From Streptomyces spinoverrucosus (GTDB lineage Bacteria > Actinomycetota > Actinomycetes > Streptomycetales > Streptomycetaceae): a stretch of 64,000 nucleotides of DNA. The notes under the pieces were generated by a model that saw only the letters and a list, made by a program, of their open reading frames with translations, made no database searches and was not told where the DNA came from. This document shows positions 36,876-44,535 of this stretch, piece by piece (the stretch's first letter is position 1; each line of letters starts with the position of its first letter). The stretch lies in NCBI RefSeq assembly GCF_015712165.1, contig NZ_JADPZX010000001.1, forward strand, positions 3,861,001 to 3,925,000. The letters are read 5' to 3'. The position numbers were made by a program, and so were the translations under genes.

Positions 36876-37409
36876 CTACGGTTCCGTAACGGACGGTTCC
36901 GTAACGGACGGCTCCGCAACGGACGGCTCCGCAACGGACGCTTCCACGGTTCCCCCCGCACCCGTCGGCATCCCGACCTCGTCGAGCACCCGCGACAGCC
37001 GCTCCAGCACCCGTACCGTCTCCTCGAAGTCCTCCTCCCCCAGCGCCTCCGCCAGCCGGTCGGCGAACCGGGCGTGCCCGGGGTCGATGCGGCGTACCGC
37101 CGCCAGGCCCGCCTCGGTGGGGGCGAGGAGCTTGGCGCGACGGTGGGCGGGGTTGGGGCGGTATTCGGCCAGGCCCCGTTCGACGAGCAGGTCGGCGACG
37201 CGCTGGACGCTCTGCCGGGTGATGCCCATCGCCCGGGCGATCCCGGCGACGGGCAGCGGCTCCGGCAGCACCGCGCCGAGGACCTGCCACCAGGCAGCCG
37301 TGAGCCCGGCCGGGCGGGCGAGTTCCTCCGCCACCGCGAGGAACTGGCCGTTCAACCGGAAGACGCCGAGCGCGCCGCGGCTCAGCAGATCCTGCCGCCG
37401 TCGGCTCAC
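36876..37409 (-). CDS. MarR-family regulator with repeated C-terminal pentapeptides
   Basis: 177 residues. The winged helix is LTAAWWQVLGAVLPEPLPVAGIARAMGITRQSVQRVADLLVERGLAEY. The C-terminus is four copies of SV[AT]EP, encoded by 15-bp repeats. It overlaps the DJ-1-like gene by 4 bp and is downstream in the same transcript. The palindromes at 38051-38086 ahead of the operon are its likely autoregulatory sites. Confidence 0.85.
   Translation of the reverse strand: MSRRRQDLLSRGALGVFRLNGQFLAVAEELARPAGLTAAWWQVLGAVLPEPLPVAGIARAMGITRQSVQRVADLLVERGLAEYRPNPAHRRAKLLAPTEAGLAAVRRIDPGHARFADRLAEALGEEDFEETVRVLERLSRVLDEVGMPTGAGGTVEASVAEPSVAEPSVTEPSVTEP
36880..36939. repeat. Four 15-bp tandem repeats at the 3' end of the MarR gene
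   Basis: Plus-strand units GGTTCCGTAACGGAC (twice) and GGCTCCGCAACGGAC (twice) run without gaps. The repeat keeps the reading frame and adds the SV[AT]EP pentapeptides. Confidence 0.85.
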
Positions 37410-38017
37410 CGCGCACCCGCCTGTTCCAGGACGGCGTACGCCTCGGCGTCGGAGTCGTGGAAGAGCCGGTACCAGGCGTCCAGCACCGCCCCCTCGTACA
37501 CCCCGAGCAGCCGGAGGATCTCCCGTGCGAAGGCGACCGGCTCGGTGGGCCCGGCGGTGATCAGGTTGCCGTCGGTGACGGCGTCGGCGTCGACGTACCG
37601 CGCGCCGCCCTGGTAGCCGGTGGCGGCGAGGTAGAAGGAGACCGCGCTGGTGTGGTCCCGGTCGTCGAGCAGTCCCTCTCGGGCGAGCCCGGCGGTGGCC
37701 CCGCAGATCGCGGCGACGGGCACCCCGGCGGCCAGGAACTCGCGCGCCTTGCGGGCGAAGGGTGCGAGGTCGTCACCCGCGTCCCAGAGGTCGGCGCCCG
37801 GGAGGATCAGCAGCGAGCTGTCCTGGGGTCGTACGTCGTCCAGGGCCAGGTCGGGCTGGACGCGCAGGCCGCCGATGCTGGTGACCGGGTCGGTGGTGGG
37901 GCCGACGGTGCGGATCCGGTGGCCGGCGCGGGCGAGGTGCGCCGTCGCATGGCCGGTCTCCCAGTCGGCGAGGGTGTCGTAGACGGCCAGGTGGACGGGC
38001 TTACGGCTGCTGTTCAT
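37406..38017 (-). CDS. DJ-1/PfpI-family protein
   Basis: 203 residues from ATG 38017 with GAGGAGGAG upstream. HLAVYDTLADWETGHATAHL begins the flavodoxin-like fold; VPVAAICGATAGLA carries the nucleophile-elbow Cys. The acidic partner Glu (DWETGH) fits the DJ-1 superfamily. Members include glyoxalase III/deglycases and isonitrile hydratases; the exact activity is open. It is co-transcribed with the MarR gene that follows. Confidence 0.85.
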   Translation of the reverse strand: MNSSRKPVHLAVYDTLADWETGHATAHLARAGHRIRTVGPTTDPVTSIGGLRVQPDLALDDVRPQDSSLLILPGADLWDAGDDLAPFARKAREFLAAGVPVAAICGATAGLAREGLLDDRDHTSAVSFYLAATGYQGGARYVDADAVTDGNLITAGPTEPVAFAREILRLLGVYEGAVLDAWYRLFHDSDAEAYAVLEQAGAR

Positions 38018-38050
38018 GACTCCTCCTCGGGTCATGCCGCGATGACCTTA

Positions 38051-38086
38051 TGACAGGATACTGTCATCATCGACAGCATCCTGTCA
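38051..38086. promoter_or_regulatory. Nested palindromic operator upstream of the DJ-1/MarR operon
   Basis: TGACAGGATACTGTCA (38051-38066) is a perfect 6-4-6 palindrome. GACAGCATCCTGTC (38072-38085) is a second one. The outer halves TGACAGGAT (38051-38059) and ATCCTGTCA (38078-38086) also pair. Two dimer sites 34 bp upstream of the DJ-1 start fit MarR autoregulation. Confidence 0.7.
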
Positions 38087-38104
38087 ATGCCGCTCCTCGC
38101 ACGC

Positions 38105-38131
38105 CTCGTCGACAATCCCTCGTCGACAATC
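38105..38131. repeat. 13-bp tandem duplication upstream of the aminotransferase gene
   Basis: CTCGTCGACAATC occurs at 38105-38117 and 38119-38131, one base apart. It may be a slippage duplication or a pair of half-sites. Confidence 0.6.
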
Positions 38132-38192
38132 TGTCGCGGAATGTGCGAGACCCCATACAGGACGCCGATGTCGCGTCCGCATCCCGGACATT

Positions 38193-38205
38193 TACCCTCG
38201 GCCGC
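38193..38205 (+). promoter_or_regulatory. Leaderless promoter of the aminotransferase gene
   Basis: TACCCT (38193-38198) is 7 nt from the ATG at 38206 and no ribosome binding site intervenes. The position matches other leaderless starts in this window. Confidence 0.45.
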
Positions 38206-39561
38206 ATGACCCCTCAGCCCAATCCCGCCGCCGGTGCAGCCGTGAAGGCCGCGGACCGTGCGCACGTGTTCCACTCCTGGTCCGCGCAGGAACTCATCGA
38301 CCCGCTCGCCGTCGCCGGTGCGGAGGGGTCGTACTTCTGGGACTACGACGGCAACCGCTACCTCGACTTCACCAGCGGCCTCGTCTACACCAACATCGGC
38401 TACCAGCACCCGAAGATCGTCGCCGCGATCCAGGAACAGGCCGCAACCCTGTCCACGTTCGCGCCCGCCTTCGCCGTCGAGGCCCGCTCCGAGGCGGCGC
38501 GGCTGATCGCCGAGCGCACGCCCGGCGACCTGGACAAGATCTTCTTCACCAACGGCGGCGCCGACGCCGTGGAGCACGCGGTGCGCATGGCCCGGCTGCA
38601 CACGGGCCGCCCGAAGGTGCTCTCGGCGTACCGCTCGTACCACGGCGGCACCCAGCAGGCCGTGAACATCACCGGCGACCCGCGCCGCTGGGCCAACGAC
38701 AGCGGCACGTCCGGGGTCGTGCGCTTCTGGGCGCCCTTCCTGTACCGCTCGCGCTTCTACGCCGAGACCGAGGAGCAGGAGTGCGCCCGGGCGCTGGAGC
38801 ACCTGGAGACGACGATCGCCTTCGAGGGCCCGGCGACCATAGCCGCGATCATCCTGGAGACGATCCCCGGAACGGCCGGGATCATGGTGCCGCCGCCGGG
38901 ATACCTGGCGGGCGTCCGTGAGATCTGCGACAAGTACGGGATCGTCTTCATTCTCGACGAGGTGATGGCGGGGTTCGGGCGGACCGGTGAGTGGTTCGCG
39001 GCGGACCTGTTCGACGTCGTACCGGACCTGATGACCTTCGCCAAGGGCGTGAACTCCGGGTATGTGCCGCTCGGCGGCGTCGCCATCTCCGGTGAGATCG
39101 CGTCGACCTTCGGCAAGCGGCCGTACCCGGGCGGACTGACGTACTCCGGCCATCCCCTCGCCTGTGCCGCCGCCGTCGCGACGATCAACGTGATGGCCGA
39201 GGAGGGCGTCGTCGAGAACGCGGCCCGGCTGGGCGCCGAGGTCGTCGAGCCGGCGCTGCGGGAGCTGGCCGAGCGGCACCCGTCGGTGGGCGAGGTGCGC
39301 GGCGTCGGCATGTTCTGGGCGCTGGACCTGGTGAAGAACAAGGAGACGCGCGAGCCGCTGGTGCCGTACAACGCGGCGGGCGAGGCCAACGCCCCGATGG
39401 CCGCGTTCGCGGCGGCGGCCAAGGCGGGCGGGGTGTGGCCGTTCGTGAACATGAACCGGACGCACATCGTGCCGCCGTGCAATGTGACCGAGGCCGAGCT
39501 GAAGGAGGGGCTGGCGGCGCTGGACGCGGCCCTGTCGGTGGCCGACGAGCACACCGAGTAA
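38206..39561 (+). CDS. Class-III (omega) aminotransferase
   Basis: 451 residues. FFTNGGADAVEHAVRMAR binds the cofactor phosphate, SYHGGTQQAVNITGD and FILDEVMAGFGRTGEWFA are class-III signatures, and Lys280 in FAKGVNSGYVPLGGV is the PLP Schiff-base lysine. Substrates of this group are omega-amino acids or amines such as beta-alanine, GABA or putrescine, with pyruvate or 2-oxoglutarate as acceptor. The GntR/FCD regulator that follows in the same direction may control it. Confidence 0.9.
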   Translation: MTPQPNPAAGAAVKAADRAHVFHSWSAQELIDPLAVAGAEGSYFWDYDGNRYLDFTSGLVYTNIGYQHPKIVAAIQEQAATLSTFAPAFAVEARSEAARLIAERTPGDLDKIFFTNGGADAVEHAVRMARLHTGRPKVLSAYRSYHGGTQQAVNITGDPRRWANDSGTSGVVRFWAPFLYRSRFYAETEEQECARALEHLETTIAFEGPATIAAIILETIPGTAGIMVPPPGYLAGVREICDKYGIVFILDEVMAGFGRTGEWFAADLFDVVPDLMTFAKGVNSGYVPLGGVAISGEIASTFGKRPYPGGLTYSGHPLACAAAVATINVMAEEGVVENAARLGAEVVEPALRELAERHPSVGEVRGVGMFWALDLVKNKETREPLVPYNAAGEANAPMAAFAAAAKAGGVWPFVNMNRTHIVPPCNVTEAELKEGLAALDAALSVADEHTE

Positions 39562-39666
39562 TCACGGCCCGGCATCCGAGCGCGTAAGGTGGCGTGCTCG
39601 TGGCCCTCCACGACGGGAACCACGATCACGAGCACGCCACCGGACGCGACGAGGAGACCCCCGACC

Positions 39667-40377
39667 ATGCCCGGCACCAGCGGCAACGGCGCCGTGACCC
39701 GCAGCACCCTGCGGCAGCAGATCGCGGACGCGCTACGCGACGAGGTGCTGGCCGGGCGGCTGCAGCCGGGGCAGGAGTTCACGGTCAAGGAGATCGCCGA
39801 CCAGTACGGGGTCTCCGCGACGCCGGTGCGTGAGGCGCTGGTCGACCTGTCCGCGCAGGGCCTGCTGGAGGCGCTCCAGCACCGGGGCTTCCGGGTGCGT
39901 GAGTACTCCGTCGCCGACTTCCGCGGGCTGGTCGAGGCGCGCAGCCTGGTCATCGACGGCATGTTCCACGCCCTGGACCGCGGCCGGGGCGGGCCCCCGC
40001 GGTTCCAGGACCCCGACGACCCGTACACGGCCGCCGCGCTCGCGGGCGTGCGCCGGCGCGGCGAGGAGGCGCAGCGCGCCGCCTGCGCCGGTGACCTCAC
40101 CGTGCTGATCGGCTACGACCTGCGCTTCTGGCGTGAGCTGAGCAGCCTGTTCGGCAACCCCTACCTGGTGGACTTCCTGCACCGGCTGCGCGTGCAGTCC
40201 TGGGTGTGCGCGGTACAGCATCTGCGCCGGATCACCGATCTGCGCGGTCAGCTGTGGGCCGGCCACACCGAACTGATCGACGCGCTGTCCCAGCGCGACA
40301 CCGATGCCGCGCGCTCCATCGTCGCCGCGCACAACGCGCACGCGCTGGCTCTGATCGAGCGGCTGGCCACCGGCTGA
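39667..40377 (+). CDS. GntR-family regulator, FadR/FCD subfamily
   Basis: 236 residues from ATG 39667 (GAGGAG about 10 nt upstream). The winged helix is TLRQQIADALRDEVLAGRLQPGQEFTVKEIADQYGVSATPVREALVDLSAQGLL. The FCD ligand domain has His/Asp-type residues in DLTVLIGYDLRFWRELSSLFGN and HTELIDALSQRDTDAARSIVAAHNAHA. FCD regulators bind small organic acids, often substrates of neighbouring enzymes, here perhaps amino-acid catabolites. It follows the aminotransferase by 105 bp. Confidence 0.85.
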   Translation: MPGTSGNGAVTRSTLRQQIADALRDEVLAGRLQPGQEFTVKEIADQYGVSATPVREALVDLSAQGLLEALQHRGFRVREYSVADFRGLVEARSLVIDGMFHALDRGRGGPPRFQDPDDPYTAAALAGVRRRGEEAQRAACAGDLTVLIGYDLRFWRELSSLFGNPYLVDFLHRLRVQSWVCAVQHLRRITDLRGQLWAGHTELIDALSQRDTDAARSIVAAHNAHALALIERLATG

Positions 40378-40479
40378 GTGGGTATGGGATCTGCACGCGG
40401 GGGCCCGCCCCGCACCACACGGATTACCCTTCTCTGACCACTGTGCTGTGCGCTGCCTGCGTTGTTGAGGAGCCCTCTT

Positions 40480-41130
40480 TTGGCCTGTGACCTGTGGCTG
40501 GTACCGCTCGTCGACGTGTTGTGCCACACCCCCGACAACCCGTTCGCCGAAGAACTCGCGCAATACAACAAGGTGCTCGCCGAGGCCGGGCTGCCGCCGG
40601 TGCCGGTGTACCAGTACATGCCGGGCCTGTCCGGCGACGTCGCCCCGGTCGCGGGCTTCGACTACGACGCGCTGCACTTCCTGCGCCGCGCGTATCTGCT
40701 CCAGGTGTGCGGCCTTCCCGTGACCCCGGTCGACGAACTGGGCGGCGACTACGAGCAGCTCCTGGAGATGTTCGAGACGACGGCCCAGCAGTCGCACCTG
40801 GTCTGGCACTACGACCACGCGGGTGCGTACGTCCCCGTCGACTTCCCGCACCCGTTGTCGGACGACGAACTCCTCGCGGGCGGCGGCCCGTTGGGCTCCT
40901 CACAGGCGCTGCTGCGCGAGCTGGAGCTGGTGGCCCCGTCGATCGGCATCGACCCGGCCAACCCTCCGGCGGCCCCTCAACCTCCCTTGGCGCCCACGGA
41001 GTTGGAGGAGCCGGCCGTACCCGCCCCGTACGACCCGAGCCCCTTCGCCCGCGAACGCCACGTGTGGCTGGGCCTGCACGCGGCGGCGACGCGGAGTCTG
41101 GCGCAGGGGTCGATGATCGTCTTCAGCTGA
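40480..41130 (+). CDS. Uncharacterised 216-aa protein
   Basis: The start is TTG at 40480, chosen because GAGGAG lies 8 nt upstream; the protein begins MACDLWLVPLVDVLCHTPDNPFAEELAQYNKVL. It is acidic and Pro-rich, without membrane helices. Sequence such as YQYMPGLSGDVAPVAGFDYDALHFLRRAYLLQ is not one I can assign. It follows the GntR gene by 102 bp and ends before the toxin gene. It may be a metabolic or regulatory protein of the aminotransferase cluster. Confidence 0.6.
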   Translation: MACDLWLVPLVDVLCHTPDNPFAEELAQYNKVLAEAGLPPVPVYQYMPGLSGDVAPVAGFDYDALHFLRRAYLLQVCGLPVTPVDELGGDYEQLLEMFETTAQQSHLVWHYDHAGAYVPVDFPHPLSDDELLAGGGPLGSSQALLRELELVAPSIGIDPANPPAAPQPPLAPTELEEPAVPAPYDPSPFARERHVWLGLHAAATRSLAQGSMIVFS

Positions 41131-41187
41131 GGCCGGCCGGCGAGGAGGGCGCCGGGGGCTCCGGCCCCCTCCCCGCCGGGGCAGCCG

Positions 41188-41640
41188 TCAGTTCTGCTCG
41201 ACGATGCGGATCGTACGGATGCCTGTACCGCGGTAGCGGGTCGGCGTCCTGGTCAGCACGGGACGACCGTGCGGCCACTCGACGGTGGGCAGGGCGAGGT
41301 GCAGCACGTGGGCGCCGCTCCAGTCCGACTCGTCCTTGCCGTACGCGGCGCCGTCCCCGGCAGCCGCCGTCCGCAGGCGCTTGCCCACGGCGGTCGCACC
41401 GGCGAAGTCGAGCCCCTCGACGTTGACGGACGGCAGCGCGCCGAGGTGCTCGGCCACGCCCGCCCGTTCCCGCTCGGCGGCGGCGAGACTGAGCGCCGGG
41501 ATGAACACGCGCAGCGCGGGGTCCTTCTCGGCCTCGACGACGAGCCGGGAGGCCATGCTGTTCCCCTCGCCGAGCGCGAGGGCGGCAGAGTCGTCGAAGA
41601 TGACGGCACGCGGCAACGGGTACTGGCCCTTCTCGGTCAC
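41188..41640 (-). CDS. PIN-like toxin of a type II toxin-antitoxin pair
   Basis: 150 residues. AVIFDDSAALALGEGNSMASRLVVEAEKDPALRVFIPALSLAAAERERAG resembles the N-terminal half of PIN (VapC-like) RNases, with the first acidic residues in FDDS. The C-terminal acidic residues of a canonical PIN site are less obvious (DFAGATAVGKRL, DWSGAHVLHLAL). It overlaps the antitoxin gene by 4 bp. Function is inferred mainly from this arrangement. Confidence 0.65.
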   Translation of the reverse strand: MTEKGQYPLPRAVIFDDSAALALGEGNSMASRLVVEAEKDPALRVFIPALSLAAAERERAGVAEHLGALPSVNVEGLDFAGATAVGKRLRTAAAGDGAAYGKDESDWSGAHVLHLALPTVEWPHGRPVLTRTPTRYRGTGIRTIRIVEQN

Positions 41641-41903
41641 TGGACCTCCCCGATGCGCCCGGCCTCAAGGTCGGCCCAGAGCTTTTCGCCGGCCTTCTCG
41701 TCCTCCTCGGTGTATGGCCTGCCCAGGAAGTGCTCCTCCACGTACGCCTTGGTCTCCTCGTACCGCTTGCGCAGCTCTTCCTTGGTGGGCGTGGCTCCGG
41801 CCAGCTCCGCCACGAGGTCCCGCATGCTGATGCCGCGGTCCCGGGCCAGCTCCTGGAGGCGGTCTCGGACAGCGGGGTCGACCTTGATCGTGGTGTCAGC
41901 CAT
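41637..41903 (-). CDS. Ribbon-helix-helix-type antitoxin
   Basis: 88 residues. MADTTIKVDPAVRDRLQELARDRGISMRDLVAEL is a ribbon-helix-helix DNA-binding domain; the remainder (LRKRYEETKAYVEEHFLGRPYTEEDEKAGEKLWADLEAGRI) is a charged helical toxin-binding tail. The palindrome immediately upstream is its likely operator. ATGA overlap couples it to the toxin. Confidence 0.75.
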   Translation of the reverse strand: MADTTIKVDPAVRDRLQELARDRGISMRDLVAELAGATPTKEELRKRYEETKAYVEEHFLGRPYTEEDEKAGEKLWADLEAGRIGEVQ

Positions 41904-41927
41904 GAGCACAGTATACCGGCGGTATAC
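41904..41927 (-). promoter_or_regulatory. Toxin-antitoxin promoter with palindromic operator
   Basis: GTATACCGGCGGTATAC (41911-41927) is a perfect 7-3-7 palindrome. On the minus strand it contains TATACT (41915-41910), a strong -10 hexamer, 6 nt from the ATG at 41903. Antitoxin binding would cover the promoter, and the transcript would be leaderless. Confidence 0.7.
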
Positions 41928-42016
41928 CACCTCAGGGCGTACGAGTGCGACGGTCATCGGCACTCCGTTTCTTTCGTAGGGCCCGGCGCGCGGACGCGGG
42001 CCGGGAGTCTGGGCGG

Positions 42017-42643
42017 CTACGCGGGTGTCGGCCCGGCCGGGTGGTGGTCGCGCAGTCGGCTCTCGACCAGTGCGCCGGGCGAGTGCACGCGCCGCGGCAG
42101 CTCGTCGGTCAGCACCGCCCGCAGCTGCGCACTGCTCACCCCCGCGTCCCACCACTCCACGACCAGCGGCGCGAGCCGCCACACCTGGGAGGCGCCAAGG
42201 GTGAGACAGGGGTGCGTGAGGGCGAGCGAGCCGAGCATGCGGGCGGCGATCAGCGTGCGCTGACTCGACGAGCCGGACTCAGCGGACTCAGCGGACTCAC
42301 CGGAGGTCGGGTTCCGAACTTTTTCAGGTTCACCCGTCGGTGGCTCGTCTTCGTACGGAGTGTCGAACACCTCGTAGTCGGCGCGGAGTTGTCCCCACCA
42401 CCGGCCCCCGCGCACCACCCGCCGCAGATACCGCGATTCCTCCAGCTCACGCAGGGCGCGAGCGATCCGCCCCCGGTCTTCCTTGCCGCGCTTGGCGAGC
42501 GCGCGGACGGTGACGTGGGTTCCGTGCGGGAGGGTCAATAGGTACGCCAGTACGCCCACCGCGCACCAGGAGATGCTCCGGTCCTGGAGAAGAGAGTGCG
42601 AGAGAGCTGAAAAGGCGCGCATGGGAGCCGTACGATGAACGCG
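42017..42643 (-). CDS. Winged-helix DNA-binding protein
   Basis: About 208 residues from ATG 42643. FSALSHSLLQDRSISWCAVGVLAYLLTLPHGTHVTVRALAKRGKEDRGRIARALRELEESRYLRRVVR is a winged-helix domain of the type found in Streptomyces replication/regulatory proteins. A Ser/Glu-rich linker (ESAESAESGSSS) contains a short 9-bp duplication. The C-terminus (LAPLVVEWWDAGVSSAQLRAVLTDELPRRVHSPGALVESRL) resembles the end of the protein at 27336, so the two are distant relatives. Start codons at 42712 and 42619 are alternatives. Confidence 0.6.
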   Translation of the reverse strand, partial: RVHRTAPMRAFSALSHSLLQDRSISWCAVGVLAYLLTLPHGTHVTVRALAKRGKEDRGRIARALRELEESRYLRRVVRGGRWWGQLRADYEVFDTPYEDEPPTGEPEKVRNPTSGESAESAESGSSSQRTLIAARMLGSLALTHPCLTLGASQVWRLAPLVVEWWDAGVSSAQLRAVLTDELPRRVHSPGALVESRLRDHHPAGPTPA

Positions 42644-42691
42644 CATTGGGTGCGCCAGCCTTCCTGGTGGAGCTGACGCTCCTGGTGCCGA

Positions 42692-42721
42692 GCCCCCGGG
42701 TGTTGGTAGCACCGCGGGGGC
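42692..42721 (-). terminator. Hairpin downstream of the 129-aa gene
   Basis: GCCCCC (42692-42697) pairs with GGGGGC (42716-42721) and inside it GGTG with CACC. It lies 100 bp beyond the 42824 stop on the minus strand. A smaller stem TTCACTC/GAGTGAA (42823-42840) overlaps that stop codon. Confidence 0.4.
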
Positions 42722-42823
42722 ATTCCTTTGCCGCCTGCTTGGCTTGTTGGCGTGACTCTAAGGCCACGCAGAGCGACGAACGCAAGCTGGAACTGGGTTT
42801 TCCCGGGCGGAAGTTCGTGCATT

Positions 42824-43213
42824 TCACTCGGCGGAGTGAAGCGCGGCGCGCAGCAGCAACGGGTGGACGAGCCGGTCGTACGCCGTCGGGCGATAGCGCC
42901 AGCTGAGCGGCCAGGTCGGGCCATGGAGCGCGGGCACCGGGATGTACGAGATGTGCTGCCGACCTGCGGTGAGACGAGTGACGCCGTCTGGCCACGACCG
43001 GTGGGACGTACTGCCGACGGGGACCAGGAAGTAGACGCCCCGCAGCCCGTTGGCCTCCTCCACGACCGGGCCGGGGTCCCCACCGGTCAGGCCGGCCAGG
43101 CGGTCGGCGAGGGCGCGGCCCCGGTCGCCGTCCACACGGACCGCGTCGAACTGGACGCCGGCTTTGCGGAGTTGGATTCCGACGGCAGGAATCCAGTCAC
43201 ATTGCGTATTCAT
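42824..43213 (-). CDS. Uncharacterised small protein divergent from an XRE regulator
   Basis: 129 residues. PAVGIQLRKAGVQFDAVRVDGDRGRALADRLAGLTGGDPGPVVEEANGLRGVYFLVPVGST is typical of a small Streptomyces family usually found beside XRE/DUF397 genes. I do not know its function. It is divergent from the XRE regulator gene with three iterated TTGAGTTCGG motifs between them. Confidence 0.65.
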   Translation of the reverse strand: MNTQCDWIPAVGIQLRKAGVQFDAVRVDGDRGRALADRLAGLTGGDPGPVVEEANGLRGVYFLVPVGSTSHRSWPDGVTRLTAGRQHISYIPVPALHGPTWPLSWRYRPTAYDRLVHPLLLRAALHSAE

Positions 43214-43297
43214 GGAGACAGTTTCCGGAGTCGGGTCTACCGTCGTCCATAACTCTGAGTGGCTGGTTGAACACGGTTGAATCGTCGTGGTGACCAG

Positions 43298-43327
43298 TTG
43301 AGTTCGGTTGAGTTCGGTTGAGTTCGG
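43298..43327. repeat. Three 10-bp direct repeats TTGAGTTCGG upstream of an XRE gene
   Basis: TTGAGTTCGG occurs at 43298-43307, 43308-43317 and 43318-43327, one helical turn apart. Related GGTTGAA elements occur at 43265 and 43275. They sit in the divergent promoter and are a likely regulator-binding array. Confidence 0.65.
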
Positions 43328-43338
43328 GGGTGACCGCG

Positions 43339-44175
43339 ATGGCGCGGGCGGAGAACAAGGTAGAGGCGAACGGAACGGCGCACATGGTCGCCGCGCTGGC
43401 GAAGGCCCTTCGGGAGCAACAGCAGCTTTCGCAGGAGGAGTTGGGGACGAAGTTGGGCTATACCGCCTCGGCGGTCAGCGCCATGGAGACGTGCGCGCAG
43501 CCCGCCAGTGACCAGATGCTGGTCAAGTTGGAGGAGCAGCTCGGGGGCGGGTTGGGGGTCTTCGAGGAGGCGCGCAAGTGGATGCTGCTGGAGAAGTACC
43601 CGGCACGGTTCCGGGGCTTCTCGGAGCTGGAGGCCGGGGCGATCACGATCTGCTCGTACGAGACGCTGGTCGTCGACGGACTGTTCCAGACCGAGGAGTA
43701 CGCACGGGCGCTGATCGGCGGTGGCTATCCGCCGGTCTCCGAGCAGAAGCGTGAGGAGCTTGTCGAGGCACGGCTGGCCCGCAGGGCGCTGTTCGACAGG
43801 GAACCTGCCCCTTTGATCGAGCTGATCCTCGAAGAGAGCGTATTGCGGCGGCCGTTCGGCAGCTGGGAGATCCTTCGCGGGCAGTTGCTATCGCTCGCCG
43901 AGGACGCCGGGCGGGACAACGTCTGTGTGCAGGTGCTGCCCTTGGAACGCGGACTGCGCGGGACGTACGCTGGCGATCGCGGTCCTATGCACCTCGTGGA
44001 GACCAAGGAGCACCAGCACGTCGTGTACCTGGAGGTCGAGGACCAGGGGATCTTGATCAGCAATCCCGCGGAGGTGTCTCAACTGACGCACCGCTATGCA
44101 AAGATCCGCGCACAGGCCCTGAGTCCGGACGATTCCCTGAGCCTCATCGAGCGGTTGGCAGGAGAGGAACGATGA
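43339..44175 (+). CDS. XRE-family regulator with DUF5753 (Scr1-like)
   Basis: 278 residues from ATG 43339. HTH: MVAALAKALREQQQLSQEELGTKLGYTASAVSAME. The C-terminal DUF5753 domain includes EAGAITICSYETLVVDGLFQTEEYARALI, LILEESVLRRPFG and VEDQGILISNPAEVSQLTHRYAKIRAQAL. Such regulators pair with DUF397 proteins; some affect development or antibiotic production in Streptomyces. It overlaps the DUF397 gene by 4 bp. Confidence 0.9.
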   Translation: MARAENKVEANGTAHMVAALAKALREQQQLSQEELGTKLGYTASAVSAMETCAQPASDQMLVKLEEQLGGGLGVFEEARKWMLLEKYPARFRGFSELEAGAITICSYETLVVDGLFQTEEYARALIGGGYPPVSEQKREELVEARLARRALFDREPAPLIELILEESVLRRPFGSWEILRGQLLSLAEDAGRDNVCVQVLPLERGLRGTYAGDRGPMHLVETKEHQHVVYLEVEDQGILISNPAEVSQLTHRYAKIRAQALSPDDSLSLIERLAGEER

Positions 44176-44423
44176 CCAGCACCGGAACCCTTCGGTGGTT
44201 CAAGTCCAGCTACAGCGACAGCGGCGGCGGCGCCTGCGTCGAAGCCGCCTACGACTGGCGCAAGTCGACGTACAGCGACGGCGGCGGCGGAAACTGCGTC
44301 GAAGTCGCCCCCTGCCACCCCCACGCCACCATCCACATCCGCGACTCCAAGAACCCCACCGGCCCGATACTCACCCTCACCTCCGAAGCCTGGGCCGACT
44401 TCCTCACGTATGCCGTGGAGTGA
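44172..44423 (+). CDS. DUF397 protein with duplicated N-terminal motif
   Basis: 83 residues. LRWFKSSYSDSGGGACVEAA is followed by a second copy, DWRKSTYSDGGGGNCVEVAP, and then HIRDSKNPTGPILTLTSEAWADFL, the normal C-terminus. Typical DUF397 proteins of about 60 residues have the motif once, so about 20 residues were duplicated in tandem. It is the partner of the XRE regulator encoded just upstream. Confidence 0.9.
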   Translation: MTSTGTLRWFKSSYSDSGGGACVEAAYDWRKSTYSDGGGGNCVEVAPCHPHATIHIRDSKNPTGPILTLTSEAWADFLTYAVE

Positions 44424-44535
44424 CCACTCCGGGCACGACGTTCCACCCGCCCTCCCAAACCCGGCGGCCCACACCTCACCGTCTCCGGTGAAGCATGGGC
44501 CGCCTTCGTCGCGGTGCCGAAGCGGAGCGTCCGGC

